Assembly (NCBI GenBank): GCA_027314915.1
Contig: DAHUZZ010000001.1
Coordinates: forward strand, 1-64,000
Length of the DNA: 64,000 nucleotides
Origin: Thermoplasmata archaeon
GTDB lineage: Archaea; Thermoplasmatota; Thermoplasmata; Lutacidiplasmatales; UBA184
Direction of reading: 5' to 3'
Positions 1 to 7,734 of the stretch are shown here, piece after piece. How positions within the stretch are numbered: the first letter of the stretch is position 1; each line of letters opens with the position of its first letter. Made by a program: the position numbers and the translations under genes. The notes beneath the pieces were generated by a model. The model saw only the letters and a program-made list of their open reading frames with translations. It had not been told where the DNA came from and ran no database searches.

Positions 1-1
1 G

Positions 2-568
2 GGCGACCCGATGAAGGTGCCCGTTGTCGCGCCGGTCGCGAGGAAGTTCAGTCGCCGGACCGCGCCGAGGCTCATCTACCTCTCCGAGGAGACGGCCCGG
101 GAGATCGGCGCCTACGTGGCGACGTACCGAGTCGCGTCGGATCCGTCCGCGTTGTTCACCGGCCCGAGGGGCCGGATCACCTATGGGGTGATGGGGAAGA
201 TCGCGAAGGACATCGGACGGGCGGCCAATGTGCCCCACTTCTCATGGCACCGGGCGCGGCACCGTATGATTGACGCGATGTTGGACCAGCGGGCGCCCCT
301 TCCGGCCATCCAGGCGGTCGCAGGACACGCCCGGGCGGAGACGACCGTCCGCTACGCAAGCCTCCGCGCCCTGAGAGAACTTACCGAACGGGAGGTCCGT
401 CCCTTCCAAAAGAGGCGAATCGACGCGGTGCGCCGCACGCCCGCCCCCGAGGACCCCTCCTCGGCGGGCGCGAATCGAGACGCAGGTCTCACCGTTACGG
501 ATGCGGGGAGAGAGCATTGCCGAAGAGTTCCAATCCCTTCCCGCATGGGACCGATTGGCGCCCAGTAG
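2..568 (+). CDS. Tyrosine recombinase/integrase, C-terminal catalytic part (cut by window edge)
   Basis: The reading frame is open to the left edge of the window, so the N-terminal part, including the first catalytic arginine, lies outside. The visible part carries the C-terminal catalytic boxes of phage-type tyrosine recombinases: an HRAR box near visible residue 80, a GHA box about 25 residues later, and the nucleophile tyrosine in TTVRY. This family cuts and rejoins DNA through a covalent 3'-phosphotyrosine and serves integration or chromosome dimer resolution (XerA). A proline- and arginine-rich tail of about 50 residues follows the tyrosine. A toxin-antitoxin pair and a tRNA-Leu gene lie directly downstream, as is common at the edge of an integrated element. 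Whether this is an element integrase or a host Xer protein cannot be decided from the fragment. Confidence 0.75.
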   Translation, partial: GDPMKVPVVAPVARKFSRRTAPRLIYLSEETAREIGAYVATYRVASDPSALFTGPRGRITYGVMGKIAKDIGRAANVPHFSWHRARHRMIDAMLDQRAPLPAIQAVAGHARAETTVRYASLRALRELTEREVRPFQKRRIDAVRRTPAPEDPSSAGANRDAGLTVTDAGREHCRRVPIPSRMGPIGAQ

Positions 569-642
569 GCCAAGCGGCCCTATCCGGGCGAAGCTGCGCC
601 GATAGGGGTAAGTAACATGGCCGTCTTTTAAGCTCCCCATCC

Positions 643-1080
643 ATGACGAGGCGGCTGGTACGGGTCGCCCAGTGCTACCGGTGCGCCCACTCGTGGCGGA
701 TGCGGCGGCGGTACCCACGGGTCTGCCCCCGTTGTAAGTCCCGCCTCTGGCGAGAACCGAAGGTTCGTCCGCTGAGGCTGGGATCGGGACTAGGCATCGA
801 TGAGATTCTCACTCCATTCCGGACGGAAGTCCTTCGTGTCGGTCGAGCCTACGGAGCGCTCGGATTCCGGGTCTTCGGCTCCGTTCGAAGGCGTGAAGCG
901 AATTCTTCGAGCGATGTGGATCTGCTCGTCCGACTGCGAAAGTCTGCTTCTTGGCTGGATTTCTCCAGCCTCCACGCCGACCTTGAGACGGTCCTGGGGC
1001 GGAAGGTGGACCTGATCGAGGAGGGTCAACTTCCTTGGGCGCTGCGCCCCCAGATCGAAGCCGAAGCGGTCTCGCTATGA
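643..1080 (+). CDS. MNT-domain nucleotidyltransferase antitoxin with N-terminal zinc ribbon
   Basis: The C-terminal two thirds are a minimal nucleotidyltransferase (MNT/MntA) domain. They hold the active-site signature GSx10DxD: GS, ten residues, then DVD, followed later by a KVDLIEEG strand. In known MntA/HepT systems this enzyme AMPylates the HEPN toxin and so neutralises it. The first 45 residues are different: basic, with CYRC and CPRC knuckles that should form a zinc ribbon, which is not part of the usual MntA. The stop codon overlaps the start of the HEPN gene (ATGA at 1077-1080), so the two are translationally coupled. The zinc ribbon may bind DNA, RNA or the partner; that is inference. 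Confidence 0.85.
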   Translation: MTRRLVRVAQCYRCAHSWRMRRRYPRVCPRCKSRLWREPKVRPLRLGSGLGIDEILTPFRTEVLRVGRAYGALGFRVFGSVRRREANSSSDVDLLVRLRKSASWLDFSSLHADLETVLGRKVDLIEEGQLPWALRPQIEAEAVSL

Positions 1081-1442
1081 AGGAAGGCGAGCGAAGGGAC
1101 CGGTTTCTCGTTTCAGAGATGCTCCGTCACAGCGAGGTCATCGCGGAGAACGTCGCGAAGGGCCGGGCTGCGTTCGACGCGGACGCCTCTACGAGGTACG
1201 CTCTCGAACACGCCGTCGAATTGTTCTCGGAAGCCGCGGAGAAGTTGAGCTCCGGGTTTGAGCAGGTGAATCCTGAGATTCCATGGAAGGGCCTTCGCCC
1301 GCTACGCCGAGACGTGGCCCATCCGTACGACAAGGGCCGTCCTCCCGTTAACCCAGATCGAGTGTGGCGGTTCGTTCGGGACGAGGTTCCCCGCATCGTC
1401 CGCCGCCTTCGATTGGCGGCGTACCCGGACTACCCTAGGTGA
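1077..1442 (+). CDS. HEPN-domain toxin (HepT-like, DUF86-type)
   Basis: A 121-residue helical protein with the HepT signature Rx4HxY (RRDVAHPY, near residue 85). In this family the Arg and His form the RNase site, and the Tyr is the residue AMPylated by the partner MNT antitoxin. The ATG at 1077 is chosen over an in-frame start 42 bases upstream because it gives the usual HEPN N-terminus and an ATGA overlap with the antitoxin gene. It forms the toxin half of a HEPN/MNT module that probably acts as an RNase in stress or phage defence. All three key residues are intact, so it is probably functional. Confidence 0.85.
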   Translation: MKEGERRDRFLVSEMLRHSEVIAENVAKGRAAFDADASTRYALEHAVELFSEAAEKLSSGFEQVNPEIPWKGLRPLRRDVAHPYDKGRPPVNPDRVWRFVRDEVPRIVRRLRLAAYPDYPR

Positions 1443-1496
1443 GCAAAATCGCTCGCCCCGAAGGCTCGCATGAGACGGCCGTCCGAGAGTTCAGGC

Positions 1497-1581
1497 TGCG
1501 GGGAGAGGGATTTGAACCCACGAACTCCTGCGAGACCAGACCCTGAATCTGGCGCCTTTGGCCAAGCTTGGCAATCCCCGC
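1497..1581 (-). tRNA. tRNA-Leu (anticodon CAG)
   Basis: The minus strand folds as a class II tRNA of 85 nt. The acceptor stem is GCGGGGA/TCCCCGC with discriminator A, the anticodon stem is CCAGA/TCTGG with loop TTCAGGG (anticodon CAG), and there is a long variable arm and a GTTCAAA T-loop. CCA is not encoded and no intron is seen. It sits just downstream of the HEPN/MNT pair and the integrase, so it could be an attachment site. Confidence 0.93.
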
Positions 1582-1702
1582 GCGAAGACACGAGCTACCG
1601 TCGTGCCTTAAGAGCCTATCCGGAAACCGGACGGGACCCCGTCCGCGGGTCCCCCGCGGGGGACGGAACGACCGCGGGGGGGGGCCCTCGGGCGGTCGCC
1701 GC

Positions 1703-2521
1703 TCAGGCCGTCGCGGCCGGGGACGGGGCCGGAGCGGCCTTGGTCGTCTCGAGCAGGTCGAGCGCCTCGCGGACCGTCGCGCGCTCGTGGACGATCGCGC
1801 GGAGCGCACGGATCATCGCCACGGGGTGGTCCGACTGCCAGATGTTGCGGCCCATGTCGATCCCGGCGGCCCCCTCCTGGATCGCGTCGAAGCAGAGCTG
1901 GAGGGCCGCTCGATCGCTGTCGAGGCGCGGCCCCCCCGCCACCACGAGGGGCACGGGGCAGCCCTCCACGACCTTGGAGAACCCTTCGCAGTAGTAGGTC
2001 TTGACCAGGTGCGCCCCGAGTTCCGCCGCGACCCGGCAGGCGAGGGAGAGGTAGCGCGCGTCGCGCTTCTCGAGCTCCTTCCCCACGGCGGTGATCGCCA
2101 TCACGGGCATCCCGGCCGACTCGCCCTCGGAGACGAGGTTGCCGAGCGCCGTCAGGGTCTCGTGCTCGTGCGGCGCGCCCACGAAGACCGACATCGCGAC
2201 GGCGCAGACGTTCAGGCGGAGCGCCTCCTCCATCGGCGTCGTGATCGCCTCGTCGCTCAGGTCCTCGTGGAGGACCGTGACGCCCCCCGAGACCCGGAGC
2301 ACGACCGGCACCTCGACGGTGGGCGGGACGGAGGAACGGAGGATGCCCCGGGTGAGGGCGATCGCATCGGCGTAGGGCAGGACCGGTGTCAGGGTGGTCC
2401 CGACGTTCTCGAGCCGCCGGGTCGGCCCCATGAAGTAACCGTGGTCCACCGCGAGCATCACGGTGCGGCCCGAGCGCGGCTTGAACATCCGGGCCATCCG
2501 GTTGCGCATTCCCCAGTCCAT
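1703..2521 (-). CDS. LsrF-like class I (DhnA-family) aldolase/thiolase
   Basis: The protein is alignable by eye with E. coli LsrF along its whole length: DWGMRNRMARMF at the start, VDHGYFMGPT, TRGILRSSVPP, VKTYY with the Schiff-base lysine, VAGGP, and GIDMGRNIWQSDHPVAM. LsrF is the thiolase acting on 3-hydroxy-5-phosphonooxypentane-2,4-dione in autoinducer-2 breakdown. In archaea this fold also covers class I fructose-bisphosphate aldolase and ADH synthase, so the substrate here is uncertain. No other lsr genes are nearby. The ATG at 2521 is preferred because a TATA-like stretch at 2555-2560 puts transcription start near 2530, downstream of the alternative start at 2548. The region between this gene and tRNA-Leu is GC-rich with a possible hairpin at 1639-1666. 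Confidence 0.8.
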   Translation of the reverse strand: MDWGMRNRMARMFKPRSGRTVMLAVDHGYFMGPTRRLENVGTTLTPVLPYADAIALTRGILRSSVPPTVEVPVVLRVSGGVTVLHEDLSDEAITTPMEEALRLNVCAVAMSVFVGAPHEHETLTALGNLVSEGESAGMPVMAITAVGKELEKRDARYLSLACRVAAELGAHLVKTYYCEGFSKVVEGCPVPLVVAGGPRLDSDRAALQLCFDAIQEGAAGIDMGRNIWQSDHPVAMIRALRAIVHERATVREALDLLETTKAAPAPSPAATA

Positions 2522-2570
2522 CGAACGTCCCCGGGGCGCCGAGTCCACGGCGGGCTATATGGGGTTTCCT

Positions 2571-3062
2571 TCAGGGCGAGCCCGTCTCGCCGGGGGCGCG
2601 GAGCTGGACCGGCACCCGCCGGTCCTCCTTCACGCGGTTGAGCACGAGCTGGGTGTTCGTCCGCTCGATGTAGGGGTCCTGGAGGGCGCGCTTGACGAAC
2701 CGGTCCAGGTCGCGCCGGTCCCGGAAGCGCCCGATGAGCAGGGCGTCGAAGTCTCCCGTGACATCGTAGATGGAGTACGACCGGGGGTCCCGGGCCAGCC
2801 GCTCCTCCACCTCGCGGAGCCGCCCCTTGGAGATCCGGATCCCGATCATGGCGGTGAGCTCCCAGCCGATGAGTTCGTCGTCGAGGAGCGGGACGTACCC
2901 CCGGATCACGCCGTCCCGCTCGAGCCGCTGGATCCGGCTGCTGATGGTGGTGGGGGAGACCTTCAGCCGATGGGCGAGCTCCCGGTGGCTCCGTCGCGCA
3001 TCGACGTTGAGCTCCTGAAGGATCGAGAGGTCCAGCCGGTCGAGATTGGACGTTTGCGACAT
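2571..3062 (-). CDS. Lrp/AsnC-family transcription regulator
   Basis: A 163-residue protein with an N-terminal winged HTH (about residues 5-55, with RLDLSILQELNVDARRS and the recognition helix region HRLKVSPTTISSRIQRL) and a C-terminal RAM ligand-binding domain ending near VTGDFDALLIGRF and the family's dimer strands. Members bind amino acids and regulate nitrogen and amino-acid genes. The start at 3062 is chosen because it begins exactly at the canonical HTH N-terminus and lies about 20-25 bases after a TATA-like element at 3082-3088. The gene is divergent from glutamine synthetase and shares that promoter region, so control of glnA and itself is likely. Confidence 0.92.
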   Translation of the reverse strand: MSQTSNLDRLDLSILQELNVDARRSHRELAHRLKVSPTTISSRIQRLERDGVIRGYVPLLDDELIGWELTAMIGIRISKGRLREVEERLARDPRSYSIYDVTGDFDALLIGRFRDRRDLDRFVKRALQDPYIERTNTQLVLNRVKEDRRVPVQLRAPGETGSP

Positions 3063-3076
3063 GATGCCAGGATGAC

Positions 3077-3090
3077 TTGGTGTATAGTTA
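3077..3090. promoter_or_regulatory. Shared TATA region between the Lrp regulator and glnA
   Basis: An AT-rich stretch (TGTATAGTTAATG) stands out from the GC-rich surroundings. Read leftward it sits about 20-25 bases before the regulator start. Read rightward it would start a glnA transcript near 3108. It is the only visible TATA candidate for both genes. Confidence 0.55.
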
Positions 3091-3183
3091 ATGTTTGTCC
3101 GCAAAATACTGGATGAACGTCCATTGCCGGCGGGGCAGGCTTCTTCTACCTCCGGAACCTCGAAGGGCTCGGGTGGGTCGCGC

Positions 3184-4680
3184 GTGTCCGAAGAGCACGG
3201 CACGGGGAACGGGAGCGGCGGGGCGGCGAGCGGGTCGAGGACGGAACGGGGGATGGCGGCGCTCGCCGAGGCGAAGCGGCAGAACCTCCGCTGGATCGAG
3301 CTCTTCTACACCGACGTGATCGGCGGGTTCAACCACATCCACATCCCGGCGGACGCGATCACTCCCGAGTCCTTCGACGAGGGGATCCCGAAGCTCGACG
3401 GCTCCTCCGTCCGCGGCTTCCGCGAGATCCACGAATCCGACATGATCCTGCTGCCGGACCCCGCGACCTTCGCGACGATCCCCTGGTCCAGCGGCCAGGG
3501 CGGATCGGCCCGGTTCATCTGCGATGTCCTGGTGGGCGGCTCCCACGAACCGTACTCCCACGATCCGCGCGGCATCGCCCGCCGGACCGTGGACGTGCTC
3601 CGAGGGGCCGGGTACGACCAGTCCTACTGGGGCCCGGAGATCGAGTTCTTCGTCTTCGACCGGATCCACCTCCTCCCCTCCTCCGACGCGGTGCGGGATG
3701 CCTGGGGCGGTTCCGGCTACTCGATCAAGAGCTCCGAGGCCCCCTGGGCCGGGGCGAGCGACGGCCACGGGTCGGTCCGGTTCAAGGAAGGGTACCACCG
3801 CGCGGGGCCGTTCGACACCCTGGAGGGGATCCGGAGCGAGATGTGCAACATCCTCGCGGACAGCTTCCACATCCAGATGGACGCCCACCACCACGAGGTG
3901 GCGACCGCCGGTCAGAGCGAGATCAACATGCGCTTCGACGCGCTGGTCCCCGCGGCCGACCACGTCCAGGACATCCGGTTCGTCGTCCGGAACGTGGCCC
4001 GCCAGCACGACAAGGTGGCCTCGTTCATGCCCAAGCCGATCTTCGGCGACAACGGCATCGGGATGCACATGAACCAGTCGCTCTGGACCGGCGGCACGAA
4101 CGTCTTCTTCGACCCGGCGGACCGCTACGCGGAGGTGAGCCAGACCTGCCGGTACTACATCGGGGGGCTGCTGGCCCACGCCCGGGCGCTCTGCGCCATC
4201 ACGAACCCCACGACGAACTCCTACCGGCGGCTCGTGCCCGGCTACGAGGCCCCGGTCTTCATCGCGTGGAGCCGCGCGAACCGCTCGGCCAACGTGCGGA
4301 TCCCCTTCTACCTCAAGGGGAACGCGGGGGCGAAGAGGATCGAGTACCGGACGCCGGACTCCGCCGCCAACATCTACCTCACCGAGGCCGCCCTCGCGAT
4401 GGCCGGGCTCGACGGCATCAAGAAGAAGATCGAGCCGCCCGCCCCGGTCGACTCGGACATCTACAAGCTCACGCCGGCCCAGCGCCGCGAGCGGGAGATC
4501 CGGGAGCTGCCGGGGTCGCTCAGCGAGGCGCTCGACTGCCTCGACTCGGACGAGGAGTTCCTTCACCCCGTCTTCCCGAAGTCGCTCCTCGAGACCTACG
4601 CCGAGATGAAGCGGGACGAGCAGCTGCAGCTCAACCTCCGCCCCCACCCCTACGAGTTCTATCGGTACGCGGACGTGTAG
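3184..4680 (+). CDS. glnA: Glutamine synthetase (type I)
   Basis: Glutamine synthetase makes glutamine from glutamate, ammonia and ATP. The N-terminal beta-grasp domain begins at about AEAKRQNLRWIELFYTDVIG. The catalytic domain has the PEIEFFVF metal-binding strand, the AGQSEINMRF region, HDKVASFMPKPIFGDNGIGMH, NPTTNSYRRLVPGYEAP, and the RIPFY / KRIEYRTPDSAANIY strands. The start is uncertain: ATG 3091 overlaps the TATA region, GTG 3184 is downstream of the predicted transcription start, and ATG 3253 begins just at the conserved domain. Residues before 3253 are low-complexity Gly/Ser. A divergent Lrp-type regulator shares the upstream region. Confidence 0.93.
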   Translation: MSEEHGTGNGSGGAASGSRTERGMAALAEAKRQNLRWIELFYTDVIGGFNHIHIPADAITPESFDEGIPKLDGSSVRGFREIHESDMILLPDPATFATIPWSSGQGGSARFICDVLVGGSHEPYSHDPRGIARRTVDVLRGAGYDQSYWGPEIEFFVFDRIHLLPSSDAVRDAWGGSGYSIKSSEAPWAGASDGHGSVRFKEGYHRAGPFDTLEGIRSEMCNILADSFHIQMDAHHHEVATAGQSEINMRFDALVPAADHVQDIRFVVRNVARQHDKVASFMPKPIFGDNGIGMHMNQSLWTGGTNVFFDPADRYAEVSQTCRYYIGGLLAHARALCAITNPTTNSYRRLVPGYEAPVFIAWSRANRSANVRIPFYLKGNAGAKRIEYRTPDSAANIYLTEAALAMAGLDGIKKKIEPPAPVDSDIYKLTPAQRREREIRELPGSLSEALDCLDSDEEFLHPVFPKSLLETYAEMKRDEQLQLNLRPHPYEFYRYADV

Positions 4681-4735
4681 GCCCCAAACCCTTTCGGGGC
4701 GGGGGGCCTACCCGCCTCCCCCCGGGGGCGACGCG

Positions 4736-6292
4736 GTGGCGGGAACCGACGACCGACTCTGGCTCGACGGCCGGATCTTCACCGGGCGCGAGCTCATCGA
4801 GGCGATGCTCGTGGAGGACGGGCGGGTCCGCGCGCTCGGGAGCGAAGCCGAGGTGCTCCGGGACCGCCCGACGGGGGCCGTGATCGAGCGGCTCGGCGGC
4901 CGCCTCGTCCTCCCCGCGTTCATCGACAGCCACGTCCACATCCTCGAGTCGTCGGTACGGTTCGGCGGCGTGGACCTCTCGGGCGTCGCCGACTGGGCGG
5001 AGTTCGAGGCGCGCCTCCGCGTCTGGACGATGCACCACCCGGTCGGGCCGGTGCTCGGGGGCGGGTGGGACCACGAGCGGCTGCCCTCGCCCGGGTGGCC
5101 CTCCCGCGAGTTCCTCGACCGCGTCGTGGGGGACCGTCCGGCGCTCCTCGACCGGATCTGCGAGCACGTGACCGTGGCCAACTCGGCGGCCCTCGAGTCC
5201 GCGGGCGTCGATCGCAGCCTTCCGGATCCCCCGGGCGGCCGGATCGGCCGGCATTCCTCGGGCGAGCCCAACGGGCTCCTGTTCGACAACGCGATCCGCT
5301 GGACCATCCCGCTCCGGGAGCAGTGGGCCCAGAACCACCGCACGACGATCCGCGAGATGCTCGGACGCTGGGCGGGGCTCGGGCTCGCCGCGGTGGGGGC
5401 GATGAGCGTGCGCCCCGCGGAGTGGAGGATGCTCGAGCAGCTCGATCGGGAGGAGCCGCTCCCGCTCCGGGTCCGCGGCTACCTCCGCCTGGACCGCTGG
5501 CGGCCCGGGGCCCATCCACGCCCCCGCGACGGGGAGGAGCGGATCGCGCTCCGGGGCGTGAAGGCGTCGATGGACGGCGCCCTCGGGTCGCGCACGGCCT
5601 GGCTCCGGGAGCCCTACGACGACGCCGCCGGGGAGCGCGGGCTCCGGATCTGGGAGCCGGGGGAGCTCGGCGAGGGCCTCCGGGCCGCCGCCGGGGAGGG
5701 GTTCGGGATCGCGCTCCACGCGATCGGGGACCGGGCGCTCGCGCAGGCGCTCGACGCGCTCGAGGAGCTCGGCCATCCGCCCGGATCCCGGATCGAGCAC
5801 GCGTCGGTGGCGCCGCCGGACCTGAGGTCGCGGCTCGCCCGCGACCGCGTCACGACCGTGATCCAGCCGGAGTTCCGTTCGAGCGACTGGTGGCTCGTCC
5901 AGCGGATCGGCCGCGCCCGGGCGGTCGAGTGCTACCCGTTCCGCGAGCTCCTCGATTCGGGCGTGCCGGTGGCCGGGTCGAGCGACTCCCCGGTCGAGAG
6001 CATCGATCCGTGGCCCGCGCTCCGCTCCCTCCTGGAACCCCCTCGGTTCGGCTCGGCGCCCGGGACGTTCTCGCCGGGGGAGGCGCTCTCCCTGTACACC
6101 GACGCCGGGGCCCGCGCGCTGGGGCTCCCGCAGCTGGGCGGGCTCGTCCCGGGGGGGCCCGCCGACTTCCTGGTGCTCGAGAGCCCGACCTGGGAGTTCG
6201 CGCTGCGGTCCGAGCGGTGCCCGATGTCCTCGGTGTGGTCGGGCGGCCGGTCCCGGAGCGGGGCGCGCGGACCGCCGGTCCGAAGTGCCTAA
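4736..6292 (+). CDS. Amidohydrolase of the YtcJ-like (Amidohydro_3) family
   Basis: A metal-dependent hydrolase of 518 residues with a GTG start. The family pattern is visible: a small beta-sandwich at the N-terminus, then the FIDSHVHI metal site, a KASMDGALGSRTAWL segment, LHAIGDRA, IEHASVAPP and the late AGSSDSPVE aspartate, ending in the GGLVPGGPADFLVLE sandwich strand. Such enzymes hydrolyse exocyclic amides, formamides or related bonds; the substrate is not predictable. It follows glnA by 55 bases in the same direction. There is no signal peptide, so it is probably cytoplasmic. Confidence 0.87.
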   Translation: MAGTDDRLWLDGRIFTGRELIEAMLVEDGRVRALGSEAEVLRDRPTGAVIERLGGRLVLPAFIDSHVHILESSVRFGGVDLSGVADWAEFEARLRVWTMHHPVGPVLGGGWDHERLPSPGWPSREFLDRVVGDRPALLDRICEHVTVANSAALESAGVDRSLPDPPGGRIGRHSSGEPNGLLFDNAIRWTIPLREQWAQNHRTTIREMLGRWAGLGLAAVGAMSVRPAEWRMLEQLDREEPLPLRVRGYLRLDRWRPGAHPRPRDGEERIALRGVKASMDGALGSRTAWLREPYDDAAGERGLRIWEPGELGEGLRAAAGEGFGIALHAIGDRALAQALDALEELGHPPGSRIEHASVAPPDLRSRLARDRVTTVIQPEFRSSDWWLVQRIGRARAVECYPFRELLDSGVPVAGSSDSPVESIDPWPALRSLLEPPRFGSAPGTFSPGEALSLYTDAGARALGLPQLGGLVPGGPADFLVLESPTWEFALRSERCPMSSVWSGGRSRSGARGPPVRSA

Positions 6293-6315
6293 GAGCCGAG
6301 GGAGTTCGGCGGGCC

Positions 6316-6888
6316 ATGGCGACCCCCCCGCCGCCGCCGGCGTTCAAGAGCATCTCGCCGACGATGCGGGTGGACGCGCTCATCTCCGACTGGCGGGCCG
6401 AGCTGCCCGTCGAGGCGAGCGTCGAGGAGAAGGAGCGGCGGCTCTACGACCGCGCCTGGGCGGCCTACCTCGAGGGCGACTACGGGTTCGGGCTGTGGTG
6501 CTGGCACGAGTGCGACCGGCTGACCAACGCCCTCGCGGGGAGCGTCCGCGAGGCGACCCGGGTCCTGGGACCGGGCCACTACCTCGGCTTCTCGCACCGG
6601 CGCGCGATCGCCGAGAAGGTGCCGGTGGAGCTCATCTACCGCCCGCGGAAGGGCGACATGAGCACGCCGCGCACCGAGGCGTACGTCCTCCCGCACTACC
6701 AGGTGCTCTGCGTGTATGCCGTGCGCGCCGAGTCCGGCGACCGCAAGGCCAGGGCCCAGCTCGAGATCGCGCTCGGCGAGATCGAGGACCGCCGGCGGGC
6801 CGATCCCTACATGGTCCACTTCGACACCTTCCGCAAGCTCCTCGAGCGGCTGCGCGCGAAGGGCTCCGCTCCGGCGGGCCCCTCCTGA
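6316..6888 (+). CDS. Conserved hypothetical protein, not recognised
   Basis: A 190-residue soluble protein with a Pro-rich start (MATPPPPPAF) and a helical body rich in charged residues. The segment GFGLWCWHECDRLTNALAG near residue 60 is aromatic and His/Cys-containing. The latter half, with a basic YRPRKGD stretch, looks like a helical repeat. It lies between the amidohydrolase and truA with short gaps, so co-transcription is plausible. I do not recognise a family and assign no function. Codon use fits the genome, and the long proteins readable in other frames here are shadows. Confidence 0.75.
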   Translation: MATPPPPPAFKSISPTMRVDALISDWRAELPVEASVEEKERRLYDRAWAAYLEGDYGFGLWCWHECDRLTNALAGSVREATRVLGPGHYLGFSHRRAIAEKVPVELIYRPRKGDMSTPRTEAYVLPHYQVLCVYAVRAESGDRKARAQLEIALGEIEDRRRADPYMVHFDTFRKLLERLRAKGSAPAGPS

Positions 6889-6906
6889 TCCGAGCCCTCC
6901 GGAACT

Positions 6907-7734
6907 GTGACGCGCTGGCTGGTGCGGTTCGGGTACGACGGCCGGCCGTTCGACGGCTGGGCCCGGCAGCCGGGGCGACGGACGGTCGAGGAGGAGATCC
7001 GGCGGGGGATCGTGCGGTGCGGGATCGCCCCCGACCCGGCCCGGGCGGAGCTGCGCGTCGCGAGCCGGACCGACCGGGGCGTGAGCGCCCGCGGCAACGC
7101 CCTCACCCTGCGGTCCGGGCTTCCGGGGACCGCCCTGCTCGGCGCGCTGAACGGCGTGGCGCCCGAGATCCTCTTCACCGGCGCGGTCGAGGTCCCGGAC
7201 GAGTTCCGGGTCCGGTCGCCCCGGTCCCGGGAGTACCGGTACTACCTCCCGCCGGATATCCCGGGGCTTGGGCGGTGGCCCGCCCTCGCCCGCCGGTTCG
7301 TGGGGCGTCCCATCGACGTCCGCTCGTTCGCCCGCGGCCTCCCGAGCGATCGCCCGTGCTGGCGGTCCTTCGACGAGCTCGAGCTCGTGAGGTCGAGGGA
7401 GGGACCGGTCCTGAGGGTACGGGCGCCCGGCTTCCTGTGGGGGATGGTGCGCAAGATCGTGGCGGCGCTGGAGATGGCGGGCGACGGGCGGATCGCGGAG
7501 GAGGACCTCGAGGGGGCGCTCCTCGGTCATCGGCGCGTCGCGATCCCGCTCGCGCCGCCGGAGCCGCTCCTCCTCTGGGAGGTGGACTACGGGCGGCCAT
7601 GGTCGGTGGGCCCGCTTAGGGTCGGTCGCGCCCAGCAGCTCCACGTCCGCGAGGAGCAGGCCCGGGCGGAGGCGCGCCGACGCCTGCTGCCGGAGCTGTT
7701 CGGGGCGGCCCGGGCGGAGGACGACCCGGGCTAG
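6907..7734 (+). CDS. truA: tRNA pseudouridine(38-40) synthase TruA
   Basis: TruA isomerises uridine to pseudouridine at positions 38-40 of the tRNA anticodon arm. The N-terminus reads WLVRFGYDGRPFDGWARQPG, the catalytic aspartate lies in the signature ASRTDRGVSARGN, and the C-terminal domain has SREYRYYLP, FLWGMVRKIVAAL and the LEGAL region. The length of 275 residues is normal. Translation starts with GTG 19 bases after the preceding gene. Its stop codon abuts the stop codon of the convergent regulator (7732-7737). Confidence 0.95.
   Translation: MTRWLVRFGYDGRPFDGWARQPGRRTVEEEIRRGIVRCGIAPDPARAELRVASRTDRGVSARGNALTLRSGLPGTALLGALNGVAPEILFTGAVEVPDEFRVRSPRSREYRYYLPPDIPGLGRWPALARRFVGRPIDVRSFARGLPSDRPCWRSFDELELVRSREGPVLRVRAPGFLWGMVRKIVAALEMAGDGRIAEEDLEGALLGHRRVAIPLAPPEPLLLWEVDYGRPWSVGPLRVGRAQQLHVREEQARAEARRRLLPELFGAARAEDDPG

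Noticed and set aside
1639..1666. Hairpin as a transcription terminator between tRNA-Leu and the aldolase gene
   Set aside because: The stem is imperfect and not followed by a T-run, and random GC-rich DNA yields many such stems here.
3088..4647. 519-codon open frame antisense to glutamine synthetase
   Set aside because: It mirrors the codon structure of glnA on the other strand, is Arg/Val/Pro-rich and has no domain. GC-rich DNA gives such shadow frames throughout the window.
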